NCBI GenBank assembly: GCA_004335635.1
Contig: QAXH01004224.1
Span: 1 to 26,829 of the forward strand
Source of the DNA: Chloromonas sp. AAM2
Lineage: Eukaryota > Chlorophyta > Chlorophyceae > Chlamydomonadales > Chlamydomonadaceae
Reading direction: 5' to 3'
Length of the DNA stretch: 26,829 bases
A program made the position numbers and the translations under genes. Shown piece after piece: positions 1 to 10,400 of this stretch. Below the pieces are notes generated by a model. The model was given only the letters and a program-made list of their open reading frames with translations, ran no database searches and was not told where the DNA came from. How positions within the stretch are numbered: the stretch's first letter is position 1; each line of letters opens with the position of its first letter.

Positions 1-209
1 AACAGACTCCAATACATTCGTCCAGTCCGTAAACCATGCCCTCAGGCTGAAACAGGTCAGGCTATGATCATCGGTATCCGCCGTCATGCACATGAGGGTA
101 TCATGGCCAGCAAGCCATGTGCATGACGGCGGATACCGATGATCACAGCCTGACCTGTTTCAGCCTGAGGGCATGGTTTACGGACTGGACGAATGTATTG
201 GAGTCTGTT
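1..209. repeat. Long near-perfect inverted repeat (foldback), about 93-bp arms
   Basis: Bases 1-93 are the reverse complement of bases 117-209 with a single mismatch (A at 64 versus G in the inferred partner), separated by a 23-nt spacer (94-116). An RNA across it would fold into an almost perfect 93-bp hairpin. The left arm begins at the first base of the window, so the true arm may be longer. It could be a MITE-like foldback element, a hairpin-RNA locus, or a fold-back artefact at a contig end; the sequence alone does not decide. Confidence 0.93.
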
Positions 210-1148
210 GGCCACGTCACCTCAGCACCAGGCAAACTCTTATTCATCCCCGCCTGAACGTAAGCCACCGCCTGGCCATTTTGAATCCCAGTGGTGGCGC
301 ATGGACTTCACAGTGGTTTTGGACAGGCAACATAAGTGCAGAAAACTGCGCCAGCTTGGTTGTATTGTTGTTATCACTGTTGAGAGGGCTTACTCGGAAG
401 TTTCTGTGTGTTGTTGCTTTAATTGAACACCTTCATACAACTGATGTTCATACAGCTCCACGGATTTGGACATTGATTATCTTATCCAATTGCTTAATGA
501 TCACGTTGTGCTCCCACACTTGCCGTCGTTGCTTTGGGTCGACACTAGTGCTGACAAGTGCCTGCAGTGCCTGCCTGGCTCTGCAAGGTTGGGCCAGTGT
601 GACATGCTGTATGCTGGCTGGGTGTCGACTCTATGCTGGGAGAGCTTCCTGGTGTGCACTCCCTCCTTGTGACCTGTATGCCATCATTTGTTCAAAAGCT
701 CAAGGAGTGACTGACTTGACGTTGTAGTCAATGACAGTAACCAATGGCAAGCCAGGATGGCGATAATCATGAGTATGATGCCACTACCAGCCTGGCGACC
801 CACGAACACTGGACAATACAGCAACTTGAGTTGAGCGAAAACACATGCATTTTGTACTGACTCAGCCCATCAATCCTGCCACCCGTGCAGACAAACAAGC
901 AGCTCTCTTCGAAAGCTCCAGGTATCATCCAAAGTTAAGAGGGCTTGGACGGAACGTTAGGATGCCACATGCACATGCAGCAACATGGCAAGTGGGATGG
1001 GCAGCTGTGTCCTGCTCTGCAGCAGTGGGAGGTTCTTAGCCTGGCTGGCTGCGCATGCAAAGCTGGCTGCATGGTAGAGGAAGACGCGGCGCAGACAAAA
1101 GAAGTTCACACAGTTTTCTGACGGGGCACAGAGGTAGGCCACCGCCCC
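210..1148. other. Gene-poor stretch, no recognisable gene
   Basis: Several overlapping open frames of 60-180 codons are present, but none resembles a known protein and none carries a clear exon/intron pattern. Positions 644-665 match part of a repeat found again at 16551-16593 and 17447-17489, so at least part of this stretch is dispersed repeat. It lies 3' of the MORN3-like gene and may include its 3' untranslated region. No TTACA (the volvocine poly(A) signal TGTAA on the minus strand) was seen between about 700 and 1650. Confidence 0.4.
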
Positions 1149-1377
1149 ATGCAACCCAGTGACACGTCCCATGCAACCCAGTGACACGTCTCATGCAACC
1201 CAGTGGCACGTCCCATGCAACGCAGTGACACGTCCCATGCAACCAGTGGCACGTCCCATGCAACCCAGTGGCACGTCCCATGCAACCCAGTGGCACGCCC
1301 CATGCCAGGGAGGCGTGTCACTGGTTTGCATGGGGCGTGTCACTGGTTTGCATGGGGCGTGTCACTGGTTTGCCCTT
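1149..1377. repeat. 22-bp tandem array that inverts midway
   Basis: Seven head-to-tail units (six of 22 bp, one of 21 bp) start with ATGCAACCCAG at 1149, 1171, 1193, 1215, 1237, 1258 and 1280. After a short junction (1302-1311) come about 2.7 units of the reverse-complement motif (GGCGTGTCACTGGTTTGCAT) at 1312, 1334 and 1356. Units differ at one or two positions (TGACACG/TGGCACG). The two halves could pair into a hairpin. There are no unique spacers. It lies about 275 bp beyond the stop codon of the MORN3-like gene. Confidence 0.93.
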
Positions 1378-1650
1378 GCTGTGCTGCTTTGGTGAGTGTC
1401 AAGGGTGGCTGCTGTGGCAAAGTGTCCTTTGATTGGCAGGCTGGTGTCTGTGCTGCAGGAAAGTCAACAACAACAAATCGCATAGCTTTGGCAAGCCCAA
1501 GAACCCTAACAGAGAAGGCCAGGCCGTGAGACGGCTTGTTCAGCGCCAGTTTGCCAACAATCAGCGCAAGGTCTGCTTGTTCACACAAGCTCTTGTTTGC
1601 CCAGCCAGGGTCTCACTGTGCGCCCAAATGACACAATCTGCCGTTTGTCC

Positions 1651-4154
1651 TCACAGCGTTGCCATGACTGTTGCTTTGGCCTGGTCGAGCACTGCCTCTG
1701 TCTGCACCAGTTCGCATGGAGGCAGGCTGCCTGCTGTGCCGGGCGCGGGCGTGTGCACCTCACTGTACGAGCCAGCCTTGAGAACTCCCTCCTATGAGCA
1801 ACCAACATTAGACAAGAAAAGACATCACTAGTTGGACAGAGGGATCAGTGCAACCCTTCTAGCTACGGTTGGCCTGCCTTCTCAACGCCCAGGACATCCA
1901 CATTGGCTGGCCCGATCATCAACGTCCTGTGCACTCATGTTCCATGCGCCAAGCTGACTGATGCCAGGTGCTGCATCATTCCTTCAAGACCGTTAGACCG
2001 CCCACACCCCTCAGTTGTCTCGTACACACCCAAGCGCCCTGCCCTGGACCCTGACTGGACCTGCGGATGCCTTTTCCTCAGACCATCCAGGTGATCCTTT
2101 CACCTCACACGTACTCCAAATACCTTTGCCCACATCACTTCTACTCAGCCTCTTCGCATGCCCCCGCCTGAATTGCTTGCCATGTGACGGGTTGCCTCCC
2201 GAGCCTTCCCCTGCTCAATCAATCACGACTCCAGCACTCACCGCCCACACCCCGTCACAGCGCTTGCCCCGTGACATGTAGAAGAATGACCCGGGGCCGT
2301 GCTTCTTGTCGTACGCCCACATCCCCTCGTACACATCGCCATTGCCGTACATCATGGTGCCTGGCCCATGCCTGCAGACAACACAGCCAAGCAGTTGAAC
2401 AGAACCACATGAAGCGCCACCTTGCACCAGCTACTTGTGCCCTTTGCAGAGTTGGTCCAGCAACACCGGCCACATGTGCGCAACTATACTGAATCGCTGC
2501 TGAGCAACAGGCCACACAGCAGAACACCTACGGCATGTCATGCATGGCTGTGCACTCAGCTAATGCTGCACTCTGCATAAGCCGTAGCTGACAGGCAGTG
2601 GCTCAACCCTCACAGTCTGCTATGACCGCCCACGAACAGCCTGACATTGACCATCTCGCTTGACTTACTTAAGGTCATTTTCCCAGTGTCCCTCGTACAC
2701 GTCTGCACCAAACCCGTCCACAGGTCGACCCCCGTACAGCGCCCGGCCCCGGCCATGCCGCCGCCCATGGTCCCAATCGCCCTCATAAGAGTCGTTATTG
2801 TCCTCAAAGAAGGTGCCATGGCCCTGCATACAACGTGAGGACACGTGCAACAATGGGATACGTTGAAATGTCAAGAGAACAGCTGGCACAGGCGCACTGA
2901 CCTGCGCCACCGACCTGTGCACAAGAGTCACACATGAACGCCATTCACAGGAACAGTTACAGAAGTGAGCAGATTATGCCAAGCTGGCGCTATCAAGCAC
3001 TTGCACCACAACGCAGGCTGGCAAGGAGACATGCAACGAACTCCATGTGGGTTAATCAGAAGCAAGCTAGCCCCGGCCGTTACACAAACGTATGGGTGTG
3101 CATGTTATACTGTAGTGTTGTCATTGTTACTCACGCTGGGCGAGTCGTCGCGCCACTCCCCGTTGTACCGCACAACAAACTTCCCGTCCTTGTAAATCCA
3201 CAGGGTGCCCAGGCCGTGGCGCAGCCCCAGCGACCAGTCACCTTCATACTTGTCCCCGTTCTTATAGATCACGGTACCCTTGCCTGCACACACACGCGTG
3301 GCGCATGCAGGCAGTGATTCCAAGACATGCTGACACCTGTGCACTTGTTGCTGCCTGTTGTGTGCTACCGCCCAAACATATAGGCACCATGCGGAGCATG
3401 CATGTGCGTGTGCACAGCGCTGCTGTGGCTTCGCTTAACCTTATCACGGTTAAGGTGATAACAAGCACATCCAGTTTCAAACCGTGCTGCCCGTCGACAT
3501 GTCCGCCAACTCGGTGAAGACACCTTATGCTAGCCTGCCTCATGCTAAGGTGTCATGTGCCGCCATCTGCATGTGTCACTCTTCTCACCATGCCGTTGGT
3601 TGTCTTTCCAGTCGCCTTGGTACCTCTCCCCAGACACCCAGTACACGGTGCCATGGGGACCCGCCTTTTGAGCCTGCATGCATCCCGGTCACACCAACAT
3701 CATGGTGATGTGGACACCTTATGGGCCTGCGTTGCTGCGGCCCGACCAGCAGCAGGCTACTGGTCAATCATGCCCGATGGCTGAGCACAGGCTACTCGGC
3801 TAGTGGAAGTTTAAGTTTACAGCGTGAGTTGTGCTCAGTGAAACTCAACATTGATCTTGCTCAGCAGCCTATGCTGTATTGTACCAGTTCGGTTTGATGA
3901 CATTGATGTGCATGTTGTACATGAGCTACCCTCAACCTCATGGTCAAGAATGTTGTGAGAACATACTCGCAGACTCTTGCGAGGGTGGTGTTTACTGTTA
4001 TGGAAAGTCAGCAGGCTTGCAAGCGCCGTTGCAGCTGCAAATGACCTGCCACTCAACTCGGGATGTACCACACCTTGAGGTCATGTGTTTTCCAAAGTTG
4101 TTCCTTTCTCCTCAATGAATCTGCTGTAAGCGTCCCCGGTATCTGAGGTGGCAT
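1651..4154 (-). CDS. MORN3: MORN repeat protein, MORN3-like (6 exons, 246 aa)
   Basis: Exons on the minus strand are 4154-4074, 3673-3589, 3283-3135, 2823-2669, 2371-2242 and 1791-1651 (TGA). Every junction has GT donor and AG acceptor in matching phase, and the sum (741 nt) is divisible by three. The protein has about six MORN repeats (pattern YxGxW-x5-HGxG, e.g. RYQGDWKDNQRHGKG from residue 44 and KYEGDW from 67) between about residues 44 and 200. The N-terminal lead resembles human MORN3 (ELxLW...KAQ-KAG before the first repeat), as does a tail ending in a VL..A motif. Length is close to human MORN3 (about 240 aa). MORN repeats form an extended beta-hairpin scaffold that binds protein or membrane; MORN3 relatives are associated with sperm and cilia, so a ciliary role is inferred, not shown. 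The ATG at 4154 was chosen because the lead then matches the family; the frame stays open further upstream. Confidence 0.9.
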
Positions 4155-4482
4155 CTTCAGGAGCCGGTTCAAGGGTGCGGCTGCATGTACGTCATCAAGC
4201 CCGTATGCACATGACGCAAGGGCTTGCCAGACGAGTGCAGCTGACAGCCACAAACAAAAGTTGCTGTGCTTTTGGCGCCTGTTCAATCGCAAATAATCGG
4301 CAGGCGACGCGCCCAGAGGCCGCGTCCAAACGGTCCAAGCGGTTTTTAGGCGGGGCTTCGCAGAAGCTCCAGCGTGTGAGAACTCATCCGATTCCATTTG
4401 TGAGGCTGATCCTGGAGCGTAAGGTCAGAGACATTGACGTTTGACAACATCAAAACCCATTGCCCTTTAACTACATCACCCA

Positions 4483-4749
4483 ATGACGGACGGAACCGAG
4501 AAGCTGCAGCAGCAGGAAGAGCAAGTGCATTTGCGGGCAGACCTTCAGCCATCCGCAGGCAAGGACGCGGCACGAGCTCTCAACTGTGCCATCGCTCCGA
4601 CCTACGTACCCAGCGCTCAGAAGGATCAGCTGATCGCCAGGCCACTCAGCGCAGTAGTAGCAGGAGCATGTACCTTACCCATGCCACCTGCTGCGAACTT
4701 CCAATGGCCGCAGGCAAGGCCCATGGCCGACCACCCTCTCCCTTGGTAG
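4483..4749 (+). CDS. Possible first exon or small gene, unknown product (88 codons)
   Basis: The frame opens with ATG and starts MTDGTEKLQQQEEQ, a Gln/Glu-rich charged segment. Over its first 55 or so codons about 70 percent of third positions are G or C, as in the confirmed genes here. It points away from the MORN3-like gene, whose start codon is 329 bp away, so the two could share a divergent promoter. No strong GTGAGT/GTAAGT donor was found inside it and downstream exons could not be assembled. An overlapping longer frame (4434-5231) is Cys/His/Ser-rich and looks non-coding. No family is recognised; it may be a chance frame or untranslated sequence. Confidence 0.25.
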   Translation: MTDGTEKLQQQEEQVHLRADLQPSAGKDAARALNCAIAPTYVPSAQKDQLIARPLSAVVAGACTLPMPPAANFQWPQARPMADHPLPW

Positions 4750-6800
4750 TACCATTCAAGGAGGATGCCCTATCTGTAGATACCATCTTCTCTCCTGGTT
4801 GTGACACGCCGGGTCACAAGAATGCAGCAGCACCTGCACTACAAGTGGGTCAAAACCTTCTACTGCTGCATGCACCGTCAAACTCAAAGGCTTGCTCCTT
4901 GGCCTCTGCATGTCACACCGTATGCTGCCATACCTCCATTAGTAACCAACTATTGGTTCGCTTGGCACTGGCACATTGCATTCGTCACCTATGCCATTCC
5001 CATCAACCCTTCAAAACGTTTACTTCTGCATGCATATCGCACCAGCATGCACACGTCGTTCTACGTTGGCTGAACACTTGGCCATGCATGACCAACATCG
5101 CTTTCACAATGGCCTCCATGGCAAGTCTGTGGTTGGGCACGCTGAGACTTCTTTCACGCCCTGACACTCCTTGCACGCTCTGTTATGGCTGCTGTGGCTG
5201 CAGTCTTTTCAACACCATTCAGAAGTGTTGAGTTGAACACGTGTCAGCCGCCATGATTAATGCGATAGGCGATTGTCATTCAGAGCCCAGGTGCCCAGCT
5301 AGGGGTTTGGATGTCCACTCCATTTTGTCCACCATGTCCTGCTCATTCAGTCTCCTCGCCTGTGCTCTGCAGTTGGAATCTCCTGCTGCGGCAGGGCAAC
5401 GGCCTGGATGCTTTGCATGCTTCAAGCGCGCCTGACAGCCTGCGCACTGGCCGCCATTCCACTGGCCCCTCAGCAATTGACAGCCCAGGCCCTGCCCATG
5501 GCCTGCCCCATTAAACAACCATCACGAGCAGAAGCACCCCTGCCTGACCCAGGTCCTACAGCTCGGCTTGTTTTGGACCAACTTCTGTCCATCCTGTACT
5601 CACTCATTGAAGTGGCAGTGACCGACTGACTGGCTGGCGGGCGATGTGACCGACTGGCAGATGTAGCCTAGGCCAAGCTTCAACAGCGACTATTCACGAC
5701 CAGCACGAAAAGACCGTAAGCACTGGACCTGATTGCCAAGGGTTAAGGGGCAATGAGGTCAAGGGTCAGCTGCACATCCGTTTTCGGTCATCTGAGTGGC
5801 CATGTTATCAGGCAACAGGCAGAGGAGTGGCCGCGGCTTTCTAGATTAGCGTCGTTGGGGCATCGTTGACCTAACCAGTGTGGGGAAGGTCTGCGAAGGT
5901 TTACCCTTCTAGCCTTAACTGGTTATATACATCCCTCTGGAGAAAGAGACGTACTACAGTGGCTCCATCCAAAGCCATCGGACAGCCACCATAGGCAGAT
6001 GACCTGACCTTGACCTAAAAATTGAGCTGGCAGTGCCAGCATTGCGCAGCATACATTCGTATAAGCTCCCAAGCTGCGTTGCTTGCCTAGTTGCCAGCAA
6101 GTGCCATTTTCTGTGTATGGCTCCTTGACACCATCGTCACAGTACCAGTGCAGGAAGCTGTCCACTTGAGTGTTAAGAAGCCAGGCAGCTTCAGTAGGCT
6201 CCATGCATGTATATCACACTGTTCTACTAGCTGGCCATGACGTGACTTGCTGCAATTGATTTGAACGTTCAATCGTTTGGCTGACTGCCCATGCGCAAAG
6301 ACTGAAGCGTATCGTGCGCAGGCATTGCGAGCTGAACCCATGCTTTTCCCCCTTTTCGTTGTCAAACAAAAAGAGATGTTTGCTGTTTGGTACTGAAAAA
6401 CTGTGTTAGCCTGTTGTGTGTGTTGTAACATCTTTCAGATTGTGACCTCATGTGCGTTGCATGTGTTGTCGCTGCATGACATGTCTGCCACATGCTGGCC
6501 TGGAGCCTGCTCATGTATTGGTTCATGGAGCTTGTGCTTACGAGCTCACTTAGTGATGAGTTGCTGGCCAGTTGCGCAATCTGAACAGTTTATAGCATTG
6601 CTTTGCTGGTCGTGTCGCATCTATTACTCTTTCTGCCGCGTCCATGCTTGTCAAATTCGTGCGTTCCCAGTAAGCTTCTGTGACGCAGGCATAGTGATAG
6701 GCCAGGATACAAGGCATTAAGCCATCCTAGAGTACCTGTGATGACATCATGCCCCCCATGGTTGTGTAAGGCATATGAGTTCCTCCTACTGTGTTCCTCT

Positions 6801-7082
6801 TACTGTGAGGATTGGCCACCCGCCTCCCTGGGGAGGTAGCCAAGCCCTCTACACCGCGACTGAGACCCGCATTGCTACGGTCGACTTTGACAGGCGATAC
6901 TGTGAGGATTGGCATGAGTTTTTGAACATCAAAATGTTGACAATTCAGGATGCTACCAGTCGTGGTAACCTTCGTGCACGAATCACATCCTTATCGCGTC
7001 CTGATGTAAATTAGCTGCAGATCTTGTGTTGACTATCACGACTGGTTGTCTTCATGCTCATAAACTCATGCCAATCCTCACA
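6801..7082. repeat. Direct and inverted repeat cluster upstream of ALIX (MITE-like)
   Basis: The 16-mer TACTGTGAGGATTGGC occurs at 6801-6816 and again at 6898-6913. The second copy begins a 30-bp arm (6901-6930) whose reverse complement lies at 7053-7082; the first 21 bp are identical. Inside, ACCAGTCGTG (6955-6964) pairs with CACGACTGGT (7037-7046). The whole 182-bp block could form an imperfect hairpin and looks like a small non-autonomous element. It ends about 360 bp before the ALIX start codon. Confidence 0.75.
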
Positions 7083-7445
7083 AGTTTATCTGTATCTTGA
7101 CCTATCACTATGCCTGCATATCACAGAAGGCCAGCAACGGGGTACCAGTGCAGCCGTGGCCAAGCAGTCAGGCATGGGAACAACTGCTACAACACCTAAC
7201 CTAAGGCATGAAAGAAGTGAGGGTGGACAAGCCGAACAGCGTTGTCTTGAGAGGAGTGACCTGGAACCCGCGTCAGATAACGGGAATTGCCATCGCAAGT
7301 ACAGGACGGATCCGTGCACTCTTGGCTATCTGCTGCTGTTCGCCCCGGTTAAGGTGTTCGATTGCGGCCGGCGGGCAAGAACTTCATCAGCAGTAGCATC
7401 TTCACGAACCAAGGGAAGAGCCCTTGTTGAAGCAAGCCAGCAAAA

Positions 7446-10400
7446 ATGCCTTCGGTGTATGGCATTATGCTGGCAACTCATGCCAAGCGCACGGACACGG
7501 TTGACCTGAAAACCCCGCTACAGGCATACGTTAGAAGCACCTACTCTGATAGAGAGGCTGAGGAGGTCAGCGAAGACCTGGCAGCAGTGCAGCAATTGCG
7601 AGCTGAAGTCGGCGTAGCGAGCGCCAACGCCACAACTCCAGGCATGCGAGAAAGCTTGTCCAAGTGAGCAAAAAATCAGGGTTTGTGCTGTGCCCGGCCC
7701 ACCTTCCTGGCGGATCTCTTGCAGCTTTTAGAGACGATTACCTGCTACCGCTAGCCTGGCATGTTCATGCAGCACATCGGGAGTCACCATTGCTCACGGA
7801 TGACGCCTGGCGTCACATAATTACCATCAATCAATTACCATCCGCAGAGATCTTCATCAACCTGCACCTGTCAAGGGCCTGCAATCAAGCACCCTTGCCG
7901 CTCCCCCCCATCTTACCTCATGTAGCCAACATACCATGCTGGTTTCCACAGGTACTTTCGCATGCTGACATCCATTGAGAACCGCATACCCATCAGCAAG
8001 GAGCGAGGCCATGCGCAAGTCAGCTTCGCCTGGCAGGACGCATTCAGGCCCAAGACTAAGGTCGTTCAAACAAACATCCACTTTGAGAAGGCAGCAGTGC
8101 TTTTCAACCTGGGAGCAGTTCTCAACCAGTCAGGCCTGGGCTGCGACAGAACCACGTCAGAGGGTCTTCAGCAGGCCTGCAAGCTCTTTCAGGTTTGTTC
8201 AATTCATAATTTAACACCCTCGGCTGCATGAACTACATCATCAACACCGACAGATTTACCAGCGTGTGCATGGCATTTACGCCATACCTAGCAGCACAGT
8301 AGGCGGCCTCACTGTCAGCACAGCATCTGCATGCCACAACTTACCTGCGTGTTGTCATCTTCACACAGGAAGCTGCGGGTGTGTTTGCCTTTCTGCGGGA
8401 GGGCGAGGCGTCCAAGGTTGACACCCCACGCCCCATGGATCTCATTCCTGAGGCAATCACCACCATGGAGAGACTCATGCTGGCCCAGGTGTGTGCCGGA
8501 CCAAGCAGTTGGGAATGCTGTGTATTGCAGCAGATGATATTTCAAGTCGTTTGTCGCCCGAGGTTCGCTAGGACTTGCCATCAAGTGGCCACCATGTGCC
8601 AGGATGTGTGCCTGCCTGTTGCGAACGTGTCAGTAGGTAGCATGGTTTGTCTGATGATTTGCTTGCTAGGAACCCGGGTCGCACATCCGGCAACCGGTAC
8701 ATATCAACGGAAGCGTGTGCATGCTGGCCGGCTGCGCATTACTGCTCGCTCTCTGTTGTGTTCTGCGTCTTGCCTTTCAGGCTCAAGAGTGTGTGTACCT
8801 CAAGGCAGTGCTGGACAAGAAGGCGCCCAGCACAGTGGCAAGACTGGCAAAACAGGTAGGACAACATGAATAGGCATACAAGGCAAGGGGCTTCAGCAGT
8901 GTGGCCTGGCAAGGGCGTTCTTTCACTTACCCTCATTATCATCTTGGCAACACGTGTGCCTTGGTTTCTGGCTGCACAGTCTGAACCCTATGCCAGTTGA
9001 ACCGAACCTGCTGCCATCCCCTAGTGGTCTCTAGCTGCACTGTGTGAAACCATACAAGGCAGGAGGCTTCAGCTCAGCATCGTTTTACATATTCTTGCCG
9101 CAGTGTCATACCCCTGAAGGGTTTGCCTTTCACCTTGACCTGTCTTGCCTTTTACCTGCACTCTTCAACCCACAGTTTTGCTGACTTGCCTCCCTTCAGG
9201 TTGCCACCATGTACGAGGAGGTTGAGCGGTGCTTCTACGCCACTGCCTTAGCCAACTATTTTGACAAGAGCTGGTCGGCGCACACTCAGCTCAAGGCAGC
9301 GGCGTATGAGATTGAGGCGCTGGCACAGGTCAGGCACACGGAGCCATGAGTACAGAACAGTAGGGGGGGTGGGCTGCAGGTTCACAGATGGCATTGAATA
9401 ACACGCAAGTTGAAGTGAAAAAAAACAAGCGGGTGCGGTGAGGGTGTGGGTGTGAATCAGCTGACATGTTGTACGTGTTTTCTTGTACGTGTCATACAAC
9501 TCTTGATTGTTCCCGTCATACCATGGTGGATGTGCCTTATCATGCTTCGCAGGCTGCCAAGGGCCTCCATGCGGACGATAAGATCAATTTGGAGATTGCG
9601 CTGCTCAGGGAGGCGTCCAGCAGAGTAGAAAGCACAAAGAAGGTGAACAGCGAGTGGCATGTTGTGTCCTGTGTGTGGTCATGAGGTCATAGTTTTGCTG
9701 GTGTTAGCTGATGGATTCAAGCGGCTCTGTTGGTTGAGGGTTGTGCGGGTTTGTGCGGCCGCTGATGGGTTCATTCACTGCAATGGGGAGGCTGTTGTTG
9801 GGGCCGAGTGCTGTCCGGGATTACCGTGAGCTGACCCACAGGCAAGCGATGGGGATGATGGTCTCTGGGAGCGCATGGATACAAGCGGCTGTTGTTTTGC
9901 TTCCCTGTCAGCATGTGTGTTGCGCTGTGTGTGCAGTTGGCCAAGGCCGTCAGCTCAGAAATGGTTGAGAGTGTGGCACGTGTCCAGGAGGCAGTGACAA
10001 CAGCGCTGTTCAAGGCAGAGAAGGTGCGACGCTGCAAGGTTGTTGGGTAGGGGGGGAGACCGGGTGTTACGGTCAAGCTTGCACACATCATGAGCTTGTA
10101 TTATTGTTTATCATGGCATTTCAAGTAAACCCAGGGACCTGCCTCTGCAAGTGACTGCCACTGGGACTATCTGGCCAAGTTGGCAGGGGTGCCAAGGGGG
10201 CCTGAGTCGCTTACATTTCCATTCTGCATGGGATGCTTACAGTTCACGATGCCTCACTGTGTGACCTCACCTGTGAAGTGTCTTGATGCCTGCATCCCAC
10301 CCTGTTGGCCCGCTGTAGGAGAACAACAGCATCTACCTGCTCAAGGTGCCCTCCTTCGCAGAGGCGGGCGTCAGCATACAGGTGAGCACTGCACACATGC

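Larger units (their letters stand above)
4155..7445. other. 3.3-kb intergenic region between MORN3-like and ALIX genes
   Basis: This should hold the promoter of the MORN3-like gene (left edge) and of ALIX (right edge), but no convincing TATA box or shared operator was found. It contains a coding-like frame at 4483-4749 (separate entry), an overlapping 265-codon frame at 4434-5231 and an open frame at about 5395-5629, none with a recognisable family. The right part carries the inverted-repeat element at 6801-7082. Between 5640 and 6790 nothing could be supported. Confidence 0.5.

Noticed and set aside
1149..1377. CRISPR-like repeat array
   Set aside because: Units abut directly with no unique spacers, and the surroundings are eukaryotic nuclear genes.
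1935..2090. Alternative last exon of the MORN3-like gene (frame containing RLGVYETTEG)
   Set aside because: The exon at 1651-1791 (EGVLKAGSYSEVHTP) joins in phase and gives the MORN3-type tail, while this one does not continue the family pattern.
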